In this document: one piece after another, positions 19,293 to 27,204 of the stretch
Position numbering within the stretch: the first letter of the stretch is position 1
Layout of the letters: every line of letters starts with the position of its first letter
NCBI RefSeq assembly: GCF_004339805.1
Contig: NZ_SLUI01000016.1
Coordinates: 41,975-105,974, forward strand
Direction: 5' to 3'
Origin: Anaerospora hongkongensis
GTDB lineage: Bacteria; Bacillota; Negativicutes; Sporomusales; DSM-15969
DNA length: 64,000 nt
Made by a program: the position numbers and the translations under genes
Notes under the pieces: generated by a model
What the model was told of the DNA's origin: nothing
Databases searched by the model: none
What the model saw: only the letters and a program-made list of their open reading frames with translations

Positions 19293-20147
19293 CTACTTCA
19301 ACAATTGCTGATAAAATTCCTGCATACTTCTGGCATCAGCAGCCTGCGTTCCTGCTGATTCGCAGATAATACGCGGCATATAACGCCGCTCAGCAATAAG
19401 CGCCAGCAGGGGTTCATGCGGCGGTCCGTAGGGATCAGCGAAAGTCCAATGGCGCTTTTCGCCGGCTCCTGTATATTCAATCCGGCTAAAATGAATATGA
19501 AGCCTGCAGGCGGCCTCAGAGCCAAGTACTTCTCCAATCCGGTCAAAAACAGCCGCATATTCCTCTTTTGCAGTATAACCGCCGCAGGTAACTGCATGCA
19601 TATGGCCGAAGTCAACTGCCGGTCTAACCTGACGGGACATTTTACAGAGTTCCAAAACCTCTTCCAACGTACTGCCGAGCTGATTCTTTTTGCCCATCGT
19701 TTCTGCAGCAAGGCTGATGTCCTGCAACCCTTGCTTTTCAGCCTGATTCAAAACAACAGCGAATAAAGCCTTTGCTCTCTCCATCGCTTTTTCCCGCTTC
19801 AGCTTCCCTGGACCGCCTATGTGAAAAATAACGCGGTCAGCCCCCATCCAGCGGGCAACTTCCAGCGACTGCAAAAAGTGCTTAATGGTATTGGCGGCTG
19901 TTGTTTCATCTTCAGTGGCCAGACTAATATAATAGGGACCGTGAATGCTCAGGCTGATATGATAAGCTGCCGCATTTTGCCCAATCAGGCGGGCCGTCTC
20001 TTCCCGCACTCTGGCACCTCTGCTGCACTGGTATTCATAAGCATTCAGCCCTTGCTCAAAAAGCCACTTCGGCATTTGCGCCGAAGCCTTATAACCGGCG
20101 GCATAAAAAGCATCGGAATTCCCGGCTGCCCCAAATTCTGCAAGCAT
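19293..20147 (-). CDS. AP endonuclease family 2 / xylose isomerase-like TIM barrel protein
   Basis: The 284-residue sequence follows the endonuclease IV-like TIM barrel order: SIHGPYYISLA near residue 70, VIFHIGGPGKL, LAAETMGKKNQLGSTLEEVLEL, AVDFGHMHA and CRLHIHFSRIEYT. The His, Glu and Asp residues of these motifs would bind the metals. It resembles Nfo but lacks exact canonical motifs (LAVHPG, DTCH), so its role in DNA repair is possible but not assured. It sits between trmL and the YlbF-family gene on the same strand. Confidence 0.78.
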   Translation of the reverse strand: MLAEFGAAGNSDAFYAAGYKASAQMPKWLFEQGLNAYEYQCSRGARVREETARLIGQNAAAYHISLSIHGPYYISLATEDETTAANTIKHFLQSLEVARWMGADRVIFHIGGPGKLKREKAMERAKALFAVVLNQAEKQGLQDISLAAETMGKKNQLGSTLEEVLELCKMSRQVRPAVDFGHMHAVTCGGYTAKEEYAAVFDRIGEVLGSEAACRLHIHFSRIEYTGAGEKRHWTFADPYGPPHEPLLALIAERRYMPRIICESAGTQAADARSMQEFYQQLLK

Positions 20148-20183
20148 AGCATCACCATAATCCTATAAATTATTGTTCTCTAC

Positions 20184-20645
20184 TCATCGCAGCCCAGGGA
20201 ACTGCAATTGTCTGAGACCCTCATAAGCGGCAATGGCAACAGCATTTGACAAGTTTAGCGAACGGGCATCGTCCACCATCGGTATTCGGATACAGTTATC
20301 CCGGTTAATATCCAGAATGGCATCCGGCAGCCCCGCCGTTTCCTTGCCAAATACCAGCATATCTCCCGGCTGATACCGCACATCAGCATGCGAGCGGACA
20401 GCCTTGGTCGTATTAAAGTAAAACGTGTGGTCTTTGTAGAGCTCCATTACCTGGGCAAAATTATCGTGGTAGTGTATTTTTACCAAATGCCAGTAATCCA
20501 ATCCAGCTCTTTTTAAATAGCGGTCGTCAACGGAAAATCCCAGGGGTTTTACCAAGTGCAGCTCGCAGCCTGTAGCTGCGCACAATCTTGAAATATTACC
20601 CGTATTGCCAGGAATCTCCGGTTCAACCAGCACTATATGCAGCAT
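20184..20645 (-). CDS. trmL: tRNA (cytidine(34)-2'-O)-methyltransferase
   Basis: TrmL methylates the ribose of the wobble base in some tRNA-Leu species, using SAM. The 153-residue length is right for this minimal SPOUT enzyme. Seen are VLVEPEIPGNTGNISRLCAA at the start, LVKPLGFSVDDRYLKRAGLDYW, and the knot motifs LVFGKETAGLP and IRIPMVDDARSLNLSNAVAI. AGAGGTG precedes the ATG. Confidence 0.95.
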   Translation of the reverse strand: MLHIVLVEPEIPGNTGNISRLCAATGCELHLVKPLGFSVDDRYLKRAGLDYWHLVKIHYHDNFAQVMELYKDHTFYFNTTKAVRSHADVRYQPGDMLVFGKETAGLPDAILDINRDNCIRIPMVDDARSLNLSNAVAIAAYEGLRQLQFPGLR

Positions 20646-20713
20646 TTCGAATCACCTCTAACATTATAATAGGGGACAACCTTTTTTCTCTACGATAAAT
20701 ACCAAATCTTAGC

Positions 20714-21613
20714 TTAGCCACTCTCGTGCTTTTTGTCCGGTTGCTTGCCTTGAGTCTGAACAATGACTACTGCGGTAAGGACAAGCAGTCCGCCCAGCAT
20801 TTGCAGCACTCCCATTTTTTCGTCAAGAGCTGCATAGGCAACTGCTGCTGCAATCACCGGTTCCAGACAGGCAATAATTCCCACGCTGGTAGGCGGCAGA
20901 TAACGCATGCCGGTAAAATAAAGCAAAAAAGGCAGCACGGTTGAGAAAACGGCTACATACCAAAACATATACCAGTGCTCAGCCGTTATACTCCCTGCTT
21001 CCCACAGTTCCGGAAGCATCATCCACCATGCCAAAGCACCAAACCCAAAAGAGTAGACAGCTGCGGTCAGCGGATGATAACTGCGAACTGCCCGCCGTCC
21101 GTAAATAGTACAAAATGCCATAAAAAAGGCTGAGCTTACTCCACTTATTATACCCATCCAGTTTAATCCTGCAACTCCCCCGGAATTGAGCAAAATGAAT
21201 AGTCCGCCGAGCATCGCAAGTGCTACTGCCCCTGCACTGCGGAATGTAAACTTTTCTTTTTCCCATAAAACAGCATAAGCCGCCATCAATACGGGAGATA
21301 AATACTGAAGAAAAACAGCAGTTGCCACATTCGTTAAGCTAATGGTGAAGAAGTAGGAGAATTGCATAAAAGCCATCCCTCCCATTCCTAAAACCGCAAA
21401 ATACGGAATGTCCCGGCGTCTGATAACCAGTAAATGCCTGTTATAACAAAATACTCCCGCCAGAAGCAGTAAAAAAGATAATGTTAACCGCACTTTTACT
21501 AATAAAAACGGACTGACCGACTGATTAAATAAAAACTTAGCTACCGAACCGCCTACTCCCCACAGAAATGCGGCAGCGATTACAGCAGAAACCCCCACTG
21601 TTTCTTTGCGCAA
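20714..21613 (-). CDS. EamA/DMT-family transporter
   Basis: Ten hydrophobic segments in 299 residues, with the two EamA repeats, mark a drug/metabolite exporter-type permease. Repeat one begins VSAVIAAAFLWGVGGSVAKFL; repeat two ends with PPTSVGIIACLEPVIAAAVA and LQMLGGLLVLTAVVIVQT. The start is a TTG with AGGAGGGG just upstream. The substrate cannot be told. It is transcribed away from the dehydratase-like genes upstream, which have their own hairpin. Confidence 0.88.
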   Translation of the reverse strand: MRKETVGVSAVIAAAFLWGVGGSVAKFLFNQSVSPFLLVKVRLTLSFLLLLAGVFCYNRHLLVIRRRDIPYFAVLGMGGMAFMQFSYFFTISLTNVATAVFLQYLSPVLMAAYAVLWEKEKFTFRSAGAVALAMLGGLFILLNSGGVAGLNWMGIISGVSSAFFMAFCTIYGRRAVRSYHPLTAAVYSFGFGALAWWMMLPELWEAGSITAEHWYMFWYVAVFSTVLPFLLYFTGMRYLPPTSVGIIACLEPVIAAAVAYAALDEKMGVLQMLGGLLVLTAVVIVQTQGKQPDKKHESG

Positions 21614-21727
21614 CTATGCCCCTCCTCATTCTACCGTATACCAAAATTCCACATAAAAAGATAAAAATCCTACCCCTTTCTGTGAAACAATCGGTAACCG
21701 AAACAAAACAGCTGTGAAACACTTAAA

Positions 21728-21781
21728 AGAAAGAGGCCGCATTATGCTTTTTCTAAAAGCGTTTTGCGACCCCCTCTTTCC
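21728..21781 (-). terminator. Hairpin at the end of the activase/DUF2229 operon
   Basis: Arms GAAAGAGG and CCTCTTTC flank about 37 bases and include the stop codon at 21753-21755; minus-strand sequence after the stem is T-rich (CTTTTAAG). Moderate evidence for a terminator. Confidence 0.45.
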
Positions 21782-22847
21782 TGCAACGCCGGTATTGCAA
21801 TAGATCGATAAAAGCTTCCAGCCTGGTAGTAATTCCGCCATCACCTGACTGCTCATCGTATGCCAGCGTAAGAATTGGGACATCAGCATCCTTGCTGACC
21901 TGATGCAGAATATTTTTGGCTACCACCTCCGGCATGCAGGTAAACGGGTATACCTGGATCATGCCGTCAAAACCGTACTGCTGATTTTGCAGTGAATAGG
22001 CAACACTTTTGATTCCATGACCGCCGACATAATGGCCCAAGTAGGGCTTAGCCAGCGTATCAAGCAGTTGGTATTGCTTTCGATAGTCTGGGTTATACCA
22101 GAGATGACCTTTTACATAATCACTTAAATACATCGTTTTATAGACTTCAACGCCAAGTGCGCCCAGCCGTCTTTCTAAGTCCTGATTAATAAATGGTTCC
22201 AGCATGACATAAATCTCACCCACCAAGCCGATTCTCAGCGGACGCCGTTCTGGGGCTGCAGCCGCAGTTGACAGCAAGACCGTTATTTCCTGCCACGCCT
22301 CTTGCAGCTCAGCTTCCTCTGAAGCGGCCGAAATTTTTGCCATTCCTTGTTTCCTGACGGCATCTACGCTTCCTGGCAGACATTCCAGCGGGCGCATCTG
22401 TGCTGCCCAGCGCTCGACCTTGTCGAGCAGCTGCAGCTTTCTTCCGGCCAATTGGAAAGCCCGATAAACCTGCAGCCAGCTCTTGCCAGCCGACAAACGC
22501 CGTATCGTGCGTACGACTTCACTAAGCTGCGGTTCGATGACAATCATTTCAAAATGATACCCTAACCGTTCCAGAATTTCCTTTTGCACTTCAGCATAGT
22601 AGCCTAACCGGCAGGGCCCGGTGCCGCCACAGTTAATTAGCGTGTCTGCTCCTTGGTCCAGTGCCTCAATAAAGTTTCCCAGCGTAATCTTAAAAGGGAG
22701 GCAAACTGTTTCCGGCGAATGGGCGATACCCAATTCTAATGTTCGTTTGGAAATTGGCGGCGGTACAAGGACGGTCTGGCCCAGACCTTCAAGTAAAGCC
22801 TGCAGTACAATATGCATATTTCCCATATGCGGAAATGTTACTGTCAA
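21753..22847 (-). CDS. DUF2229 / 2-hydroxyacyl-CoA dehydratase-like protein, larger component
   Basis: The 364-residue protein keeps cysteines in contexts typical of the DUF2229/dehydratase D-component group: PETVCLPFKITLGNF, LINCGGTGPCRLGYYAEVQ and VYPFTCMPEVVAKN, which could hold an Fe-S cluster. These proteins relate to 2-hydroxyacyl-CoA dehydratase subunits and to double-cubane-cluster proteins; the true substrate of this branch is unknown. Its TTG start at 22847 overlaps the TGA of the upstream gene (TTGA), so translation is probably coupled. It is the last of a three-gene operon with an ATP-dependent activase. Confidence 0.8.
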   Translation of the reverse strand: MTVTFPHMGNMHIVLQALLEGLGQTVLVPPPISKRTLELGIAHSPETVCLPFKITLGNFIEALDQGADTLINCGGTGPCRLGYYAEVQKEILERLGYHFEMIVIEPQLSEVVRTIRRLSAGKSWLQVYRAFQLAGRKLQLLDKVERWAAQMRPLECLPGSVDAVRKQGMAKISAASEEAELQEAWQEITVLLSTAAAAPERRPLRIGLVGEIYVMLEPFINQDLERRLGALGVEVYKTMYLSDYVKGHLWYNPDYRKQYQLLDTLAKPYLGHYVGGHGIKSVAYSLQNQQYGFDGMIQVYPFTCMPEVVAKNILHQVSKDADVPILTLAYDEQSGDGGITTRLEAFIDLLQYRRCRKEGVAKRF

Positions 22848-23746
22848 GCTTTCTTCCCCCTTTCCAGCATATCGGTATAAGCTTCAAGGCGAGTAACAAA
22901 GCCGGCTTCAGCCGTATGCTCGTCAACCGATAAAATCATACAGGGAATATTTCGTTTCTGGGCCTGTTGAATGAGCAATTCCCCGATCAGCGCATCTGGT
23001 CCGCAGGAGAAGCACGTGAAGAAGATCAGTCCATCCACTGGTTTCGGCCCCGACATTAAGGCCATAGCCGCACCTGCAATATGCTGACTGCCCGACCAGA
23101 ATATTTTTTTACCAAGCATACGGGCTGCCAAAGCCGCTTGCTTGGAACTTATTGCTGCGGGAGTAATGACATTAATGGCAGCACGCTTCAGTCTGCCAAT
23201 GACGTTTAAGCTTACCTGTTTGTCGTAAAGCACATAGGGGTGCCCAATGACGGCTACAGTAAGTCCGCCGCTTGCCATCACCGGCACCACCGCCTGACGC
23301 GGCCTCACGAGTGCCCGCCCCCAGGCTGCAAGACTTGCGGCAGAACTTTTTCCCAGTTTCTGCCCAATCGTCACAACAGTATGAATCAGTTTATATCGGC
23401 TCTGGAGTAGATTAATTTCATTATCAATTAGTGGTGGAAGCTGAGCATTAGCCCTAAGTAAATCGGGCATGCCAATTATTTTGGGACACGTATACTGGCC
23501 ATTGGCGATACTGACCACACGCGGTGCAAATAAATAGTCGGCCTGCTCTTTCAACGCACAGGCATGTCCGAAAAACACCTTAGCAGGCAGGCAGACTTCA
23601 TCAAGTCTACTACCACAAACCAGGGTTTGGCGCGTTGTTTCCCCGGAAAGTATAATATCTGCACCTAGCTGGCGGAAAAAATCTTCCCACAGCCATCCGT
23701 ACTGGTAATATAACAAGCCTTGCGGCATGCCGATACGAACCGACAA
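22844..23746 (-). CDS. DUF2229 / 2-hydroxyacyl-CoA dehydratase-like protein, smaller component
   Basis: This second cysteine-bearing component starts SVRIGMPQGLLYYQYGWLWE, a typical opening of the DUF2229 family. Conserved cysteines occur in LDEVCLPAKVFFGHACALK, QYTCPKIIGMPDL and FFTCFSCGPDALIGE. In many Firmicutes the activase and both DUF2229 parts are fused in one giant protein; here they are separate genes. I favour the TTG at 23746, 7 bases after GAGGTG, over the GTG at 23755 that overlaps the ribosome site. The function is unknown beyond the family. Confidence 0.8.
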   Translation of the reverse strand: MSVRIGMPQGLLYYQYGWLWEDFFRQLGADIILSGETTRQTLVCGSRLDEVCLPAKVFFGHACALKEQADYLFAPRVVSIANGQYTCPKIIGMPDLLRANAQLPPLIDNEINLLQSRYKLIHTVVTIGQKLGKSSAASLAAWGRALVRPRQAVVPVMASGGLTVAVIGHPYVLYDKQVSLNVIGRLKRAAINVITPAAISSKQAALAARMLGKKIFWSGSQHIAGAAMALMSGPKPVDGLIFFTCFSCGPDALIGELLIQQAQKRNIPCMILSVDEHTAEAGFVTRLEAYTDMLERGKKA

Positions 23747-23772
23747 AAGCATCACCTCTTAACAAATTCCCC

Positions 23773-24738
23773 TTAAGCTACTGTAACGGCACTAGACCAT
23801 TTGCCGCACCTGTCTCCCCAGCAGCCAATTGGCTGTCCATTCATGTGCAGTTTGACAATCTCACAGCAGTTCGCGCAGCCGCTGCATTCTATGCTGGTGG
23901 GGTGATAACTAAAATCTGCAACTTCAAAACCACGAAACAAACTCTTCTTTTGCTGGCTCTGAACCGCTTCTTGCGCCAATAAAGCAGCCCCTACCGCTCC
24001 CATAACATTAAAGTGAGGCGGAATAATGATTGGCTGTCCCAACGCTTCTTCAAACGCGCGGTGCATGCCTTTATTAGCAGCAACGCCACCCTGGAAAAGG
24101 ATCGGACCGGTTATTTGCTTACCTTTCCCGAGATTATTTAAGTAATTGCGCACCAGAGACTGGCATAACCCGTTTAATATATCCGGCAAAGGATGACCGG
24201 CCTGCTGCTTGTGGATCATATCCGATTCGGCAAATACCGCGCAGCGTCCGGCAATCCGTACCGGTGTACGGGATTGGAGAGCTATATCGCCAAATTTTTC
24301 GATTGGAACATTCAGCCTGGCAGCCTGCTGATCCAAAAAAGATCCGGTTCCAGCCGCACAAACTGTGTTCATTGCAAAGTCAGTAACAACGCCATTACGC
24401 ATAAGCATAATCTTAGAGTCTTGCCCACCAATTTCCAATACGGTTTGAACCTCAGGAACAATATGCAGAGCTGCCACCGCATGAGCTGTAATTTCATTTT
24501 TTATGCTGTCCGCTCCCACCACAATACCAATAAGCTCCCGACCGCTGCCGGTCGTACCTACACCAATAATATCAAGCTGCGGATGAGTATCACGAATATG
24601 GCCTAATGCCTGTTGTACCGCTTCAATCGGTTTGCCCTGCGTGCGGATATACAGTGTATCCATTACAGTACCGTCACCGGTAAGAATGGCAATATTCGTA
24701 CTCACAGAGCCGATATCCAGACCTAAATATACTTGCAA
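23773..24738 (-). CDS. Acyl-CoA dehydratase activase (BadF/BcrA-type ATPase)
   Basis: ASKHA-fold ATPases of this family use ATP to drive an electron from a bridging [4Fe-4S] cluster into a dehydratase. The N-terminal GLDIGSVSTNIAIL binds phosphate; EIGGQDSKIM, then NTVCAAGTGSFLDQQAARL (cluster Cys), RCAVFAESDMIH and FQGGVAANKGM follow. A C-terminal extra segment, CSGCANCCEIVKL and CWGDRCGKW, adds six cysteines, more than in the minimal activator HgdC, so a second metal site is possible. The start is TTG at 24738 with GGGAGG 8 bases upstream. It heads an operon with two dehydratase-like partners. Confidence 0.9.
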   Translation of the reverse strand: MQVYLGLDIGSVSTNIAILTGDGTVMDTLYIRTQGKPIEAVQQALGHIRDTHPQLDIIGVGTTGSGRELIGIVVGADSIKNEITAHAVAALHIVPEVQTVLEIGGQDSKIMLMRNGVVTDFAMNTVCAAGTGSFLDQQAARLNVPIEKFGDIALQSRTPVRIAGRCAVFAESDMIHKQQAGHPLPDILNGLCQSLVRNYLNNLGKGKQITGPILFQGGVAANKGMHRAFEEALGQPIIIPPHFNVMGAVGAALLAQEAVQSQQKKSLFRGFEVADFSYHPTSIECSGCANCCEIVKLHMNGQPIGCWGDRCGKWSSAVTVA

Positions 24739-24864
24739 AGCCTGTCCTCCCTTCTAATATTTCGCTTTAATGGACAAATTTAGTATTCCCAGAACCAGCC
24801 ATTTTAATTGGCAAATCCCCTGTTTTTTCCAGTGGGATTTGCCAGCTTCCATTCAATTCAATGA

Positions 24865-25164
24865 TTATTTTTTAGCCTGCTGCTCACCGGTAGCCCCTTC
24901 TACCGGTAATTTACCTGCAAAATCAATCCCTTTCGCGCTATACTTGCTGTTAAAATACTTATTAAAGATTTGGGTGGTTGCTCCGCCCCCGCCAGTAATA
25001 AAGGCAAAAGTATCATAATGCCCCCATTGTTGATTGTTCCACATTAGATAAAAAGAGGCAGCCAAAAAAGCAATAAAGGAAATAATACTGAAAAACCTCG
25101 TTAAACTGGGGATGCCATTTTCATATGTCATCGCAGTAAGAAAATTACACAAGCAGCTCCACAT
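24865..25164 (-). CDS. Small membrane protein, unknown function
   Basis: Of 99 residues, one clear membrane span (FFSIISFIAFLAASFYLMW) is followed by a soluble tail with a glycine-rich GGGGATTQIFNKYF. I choose the ATG at 25164 since AAGGAGGATAATC lies just before it. I recognise no named family. It lies between the activase operon and the divergent hydG unit, and no T-run terminator is clear downstream (a 10-base stem at 24810-24843 lacks one). Confidence 0.6.
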   Translation of the reverse strand: MWSCLCNFLTAMTYENGIPSLTRFFSIISFIAFLAASFYLMWNNQQWGHYDTFAFITGGGGATTQIFNKYFNSKYSAKGIDFAGKLPVEGATGEQQAKK

Positions 25165-25249
25165 AATGATTATCCTCCTTACAAATAGCACTCACTATAG
25201 TTTATTAGCCTCCGGTTACTGTGGCACATCTTTTGCGGTAAAATAAACC

Positions 25250-25278
25250 TTGGCAGTTTTTACCCTAAAAGCTATAAT
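25250..25278 (+). promoter_or_regulatory. Sigma-70-type promoter of the hydG operon
   Basis: TTGGCA at 25250-25255 and a perfect TATAAT at 25273-25278 are exactly 17 bases apart. Transcription should start near 25285, giving a leader of about 155 bases. Confidence 0.85.
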
Positions 25279-25285
25279 ATAAGTA

Positions 25286-25430
25286 TCTGACAAAAGGCGG
25301 CAGCAACTGTCTTTTGAAGGAAAAATACACAGTCGTAAGTCTAATGCAAGGGCAACACCTGAGCACAGGAGGCACAGTAAGACACCCGCGCCTTCTTTTG
25401 GCTATGCCCAAAAGAAGGCTATTTTTGTGT
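25286..25430 (+). ncRNA. Structured 5' leader with attenuator upstream of hydG (riboswitch candidate)
   Basis: Between the promoter and the first gene the leader has several possible helices: CAAAAG/CTTTTG around 25290-25316, ACTGT (25307-25311) with either of two later ACAGT copies, and CCTG/CAGG near 25358-25369. It ends in a perfect terminator (25390-25428). The first-helix strand CAAAAG can instead pair with the CTTTTG of the terminator arm, which would give a simple on/off switch. I could not match it to the cobalamin, FMN, SAM, TPP, glycine, Moco, T-box or c-di-GMP consensus patterns that I know. Confidence 0.6.
25390..25428 (+). terminator. Attenuator terminator in the hydG leader
   Basis: The perfect 12-base stem GCCTTCTTTTGG/CCAAAAGAAGGC with loop CTATGC is followed by TATTTTTG. 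It lies before, not after, the coding genes, so it must be conditional or leaky. Confidence 0.85.
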
Positions 25431-25443
25431 ACGGAGGTACAAT

Positions 25444-25707
25444 ATGATGACCAAGCGAATTGGTGTCATTGGCATTGTCATTGACGAGCCGAAGCATATA
25501 TCAGATAAAGTCAATACGCTGCTTAGCCAATATGGTTCCATGATTATTGGCCGCATGGGTATTCCCCGGCACGATGAAAACGTGGGAGTTATTGCCCTCA
25601 TCATAGAAGGAACCACCGATGATGTGGGTGCATTTACCGGCAAATTAGGCAATCTGCCCGGTGTCACTGTCAAATCAGCCCTGACTGCCAGAAAGGCGAC
25701 TGAATAG
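25444..25707 (+). CDS. TM1266-family hydrogenase system regulator (ACT-like)
   Basis: This 87-residue protein fits the TM1266/iron-only hydrogenase system putative regulator family, a small ferredoxin-like/ACT fold. The opening KRIGVIGIVIDEPKHISDKV and the later GRMGIPRHDENVGVIALIIEG and LPGVTVKSAL are typical. It is often next to [FeFe]-hydrogenase maturation genes, as here with hydG 10 bases downstream. The biochemical role is not established. GGAGG at 25433-25437 fits either of two adjacent ATG codons. Confidence 0.88.
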   Translation: MMTKRIGVIGIVIDEPKHISDKVNTLLSQYGSMIIGRMGIPRHDENVGVIALIIEGTTDDVGAFTGKLGNLPGVTVKSALTARKATE

Positions 25708-25717
25708 GGGGATAAAA

Positions 25718-27145
25718 ATGATTAACGAAAGTCAGCGTACTACAGATGCCTTTATTGATCATGAACGAATTGTGTCGCTATTAGCAGCAGCCAAAACCGC
25801 TTCCCGTGATAGTGCTTACGTCCGGCAAATTATTGCGAAAGCAGCTAAATGCAAGGGCCTGTCTGCCGATGAGGTGGCTGTTCTGCTTGAAATTGATCAG
25901 CCCGAACTAATCAACGAGATGTTGTCATGTGCGTCTCAGGTAAAAAATGCGATCTATGGCAGCCGGATTGTTCTGTTTGCACCGTTATACATTTCCAGCT
26001 ACTGCGTTAATAACTGTACCTACTGCGGCTATCGCGCAGGTAATCCTGAACAGCTTCGCAGGCGCCTAACACTGTCTGAAATCAAAGAAGAAGTGGAAAT
26101 CCTCGAATCATTAGGTCATAAACGCCTGGTAGTAGAAGCCGGCGAAGACCCGGTAAATTGCCCGACCAGCTATGTAGTAGACTGCATTAAGCAGATTTAT
26201 AGCATAAAAGACGGTAATGGCAGCATCCGCAGGGTAAATGTCAATATTGCCGCTACAACAATTGAAGAATACCGTATGCTCAAAGATGTGGAAATCGGTA
26301 CATATATTTTATTTCAGGAAACGTACCACCGGCCAACCTACCAGGCGATGCATCCAACGGGCCCTAAGATTGACTATAACTGGCACACGACAGCAATGGA
26401 CCGCGCCATGCAAGCCGGAATCGATGATGTCGGCATCGGTGTATTGTATGGTCTTTATGATTATAAATACGAAACAATTGCGATGTGCTTGCATGCCGAA
26501 CACCTGGAAACTACCCAGGGTGTGGGCCCCCATACCATATCCGTTCCCCGTCTGCGCCCGGCAAGCGGTATGGATGTAAGCCAATATCCCTATCTGGTCA
26601 GCGACAACGATTTCAAGAAAATTATTGCCGTTATCCGCCTGGCAGTTCCTTATACCGGTATGATCCTCTCTACCCGGGAAGAGCCGGAGTTTCGTGATGA
26701 ACTGATTACTTACGGCATAACGCAGATTAGTGCCGGTTCCTGTACAGGCGTCGGTGGTTATCATGATTCACTGCAAGAAACAGATCAGCCCGGCCGGGGC
26801 ATGCAATTTGAGCCAAGTGACAGCCGCTCGCCAAACGAAGTGATTCGCATGCTTTGCAATAATGGTTATGTGCCCAGCTATTGTACTGCCTGTTACCGCC
26901 AGGGACGCACGGGCGACCGCTTTATGAGTCTGGTAAAAAGTGGTGAGCTGCATAATGTCTGCCTGCCAAATGCGATCTTAACCTTTAAAGAATATTTACT
27001 TGATTATGCTGATGAAGAAACAAAAAAAGCCGGTGAACGAACCCTGTTAACCAGCCTGGAAGGTATCCCGCAAGAAACGATCCGTAACCAAACGCGCGAA
27101 AGATTGGAGCAGATTGAACGCGGTATCCGGGATATGTATTTTTAA
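25718..27145 (+). CDS. hydG: [FeFe]-hydrogenase H-cluster radical SAM maturase HydG
   Basis: HydG cleaves tyrosine to make the CO and cyanide ligands of the H-cluster. The SAM-binding C-x3-C-x2-C motif is C96, C100, C103 (CVNNCTYCGYR). Near the C terminus C-x2-C-x22-C (CTACYRQGRTGDRF...C) holds the second Fe-S cluster, the feature that separates HydG from ThiH. The 475-residue length is normal. It is cotranscribed with the TM1266-type gene behind an attenuator leader. HydE and HydF are not in the window. A [FeFe]-hydrogenase lies 18 kb away at 45617-47005. Confidence 0.97.
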   Translation: MINESQRTTDAFIDHERIVSLLAAAKTASRDSAYVRQIIAKAAKCKGLSADEVAVLLEIDQPELINEMLSCASQVKNAIYGSRIVLFAPLYISSYCVNNCTYCGYRAGNPEQLRRRLTLSEIKEEVEILESLGHKRLVVEAGEDPVNCPTSYVVDCIKQIYSIKDGNGSIRRVNVNIAATTIEEYRMLKDVEIGTYILFQETYHRPTYQAMHPTGPKIDYNWHTTAMDRAMQAGIDDVGIGVLYGLYDYKYETIAMCLHAEHLETTQGVGPHTISVPRLRPASGMDVSQYPYLVSDNDFKKIIAVIRLAVPYTGMILSTREEPEFRDELITYGITQISAGSCTGVGGYHDSLQETDQPGRGMQFEPSDSRSPNEVIRMLCNNGYVPSYCTACYRQGRTGDRFMSLVKSGELHNVCLPNAILTFKEYLLDYADEETKKAGERTLLTSLEGIPQETIRNQTRERLEQIERGIRDMYF

Positions 27146-27161
27146 ACTGTTTTTTATGCTA

Positions 27162-27204
27162 AAATAAGGTCAGTGGGACAATATTGTGTCCCACTGACCT
27201 TATT
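27162..27204. terminator. Bidirectional terminator between hydG and the MFS gene
   Basis: A 19-base stem AAATAAGGTCAGTGGGACA paired with its complement has a five-base loop. It serves hydG on the plus strand and the converging MFS gene on the minus strand. Confidence 0.9.

Noticed and set aside
22844..24738. Annotating the triad as true 2-hydroxyglutaryl-CoA dehydratase HgdABC
   Set aside because: The two partner proteins match the DUF2229 type rather than HgdA/HgdB, and no glutamate-fermentation genes are near.
25286..25430. hydG leader as a cyclic di-GMP (GEMM) or cobalamin riboswitch
   Set aside because: A GGGCAA-ACC-like stretch recalls GEMM, but the following GACGCAAAGCC core and GNRA loop are missing; the B12 box is absent.
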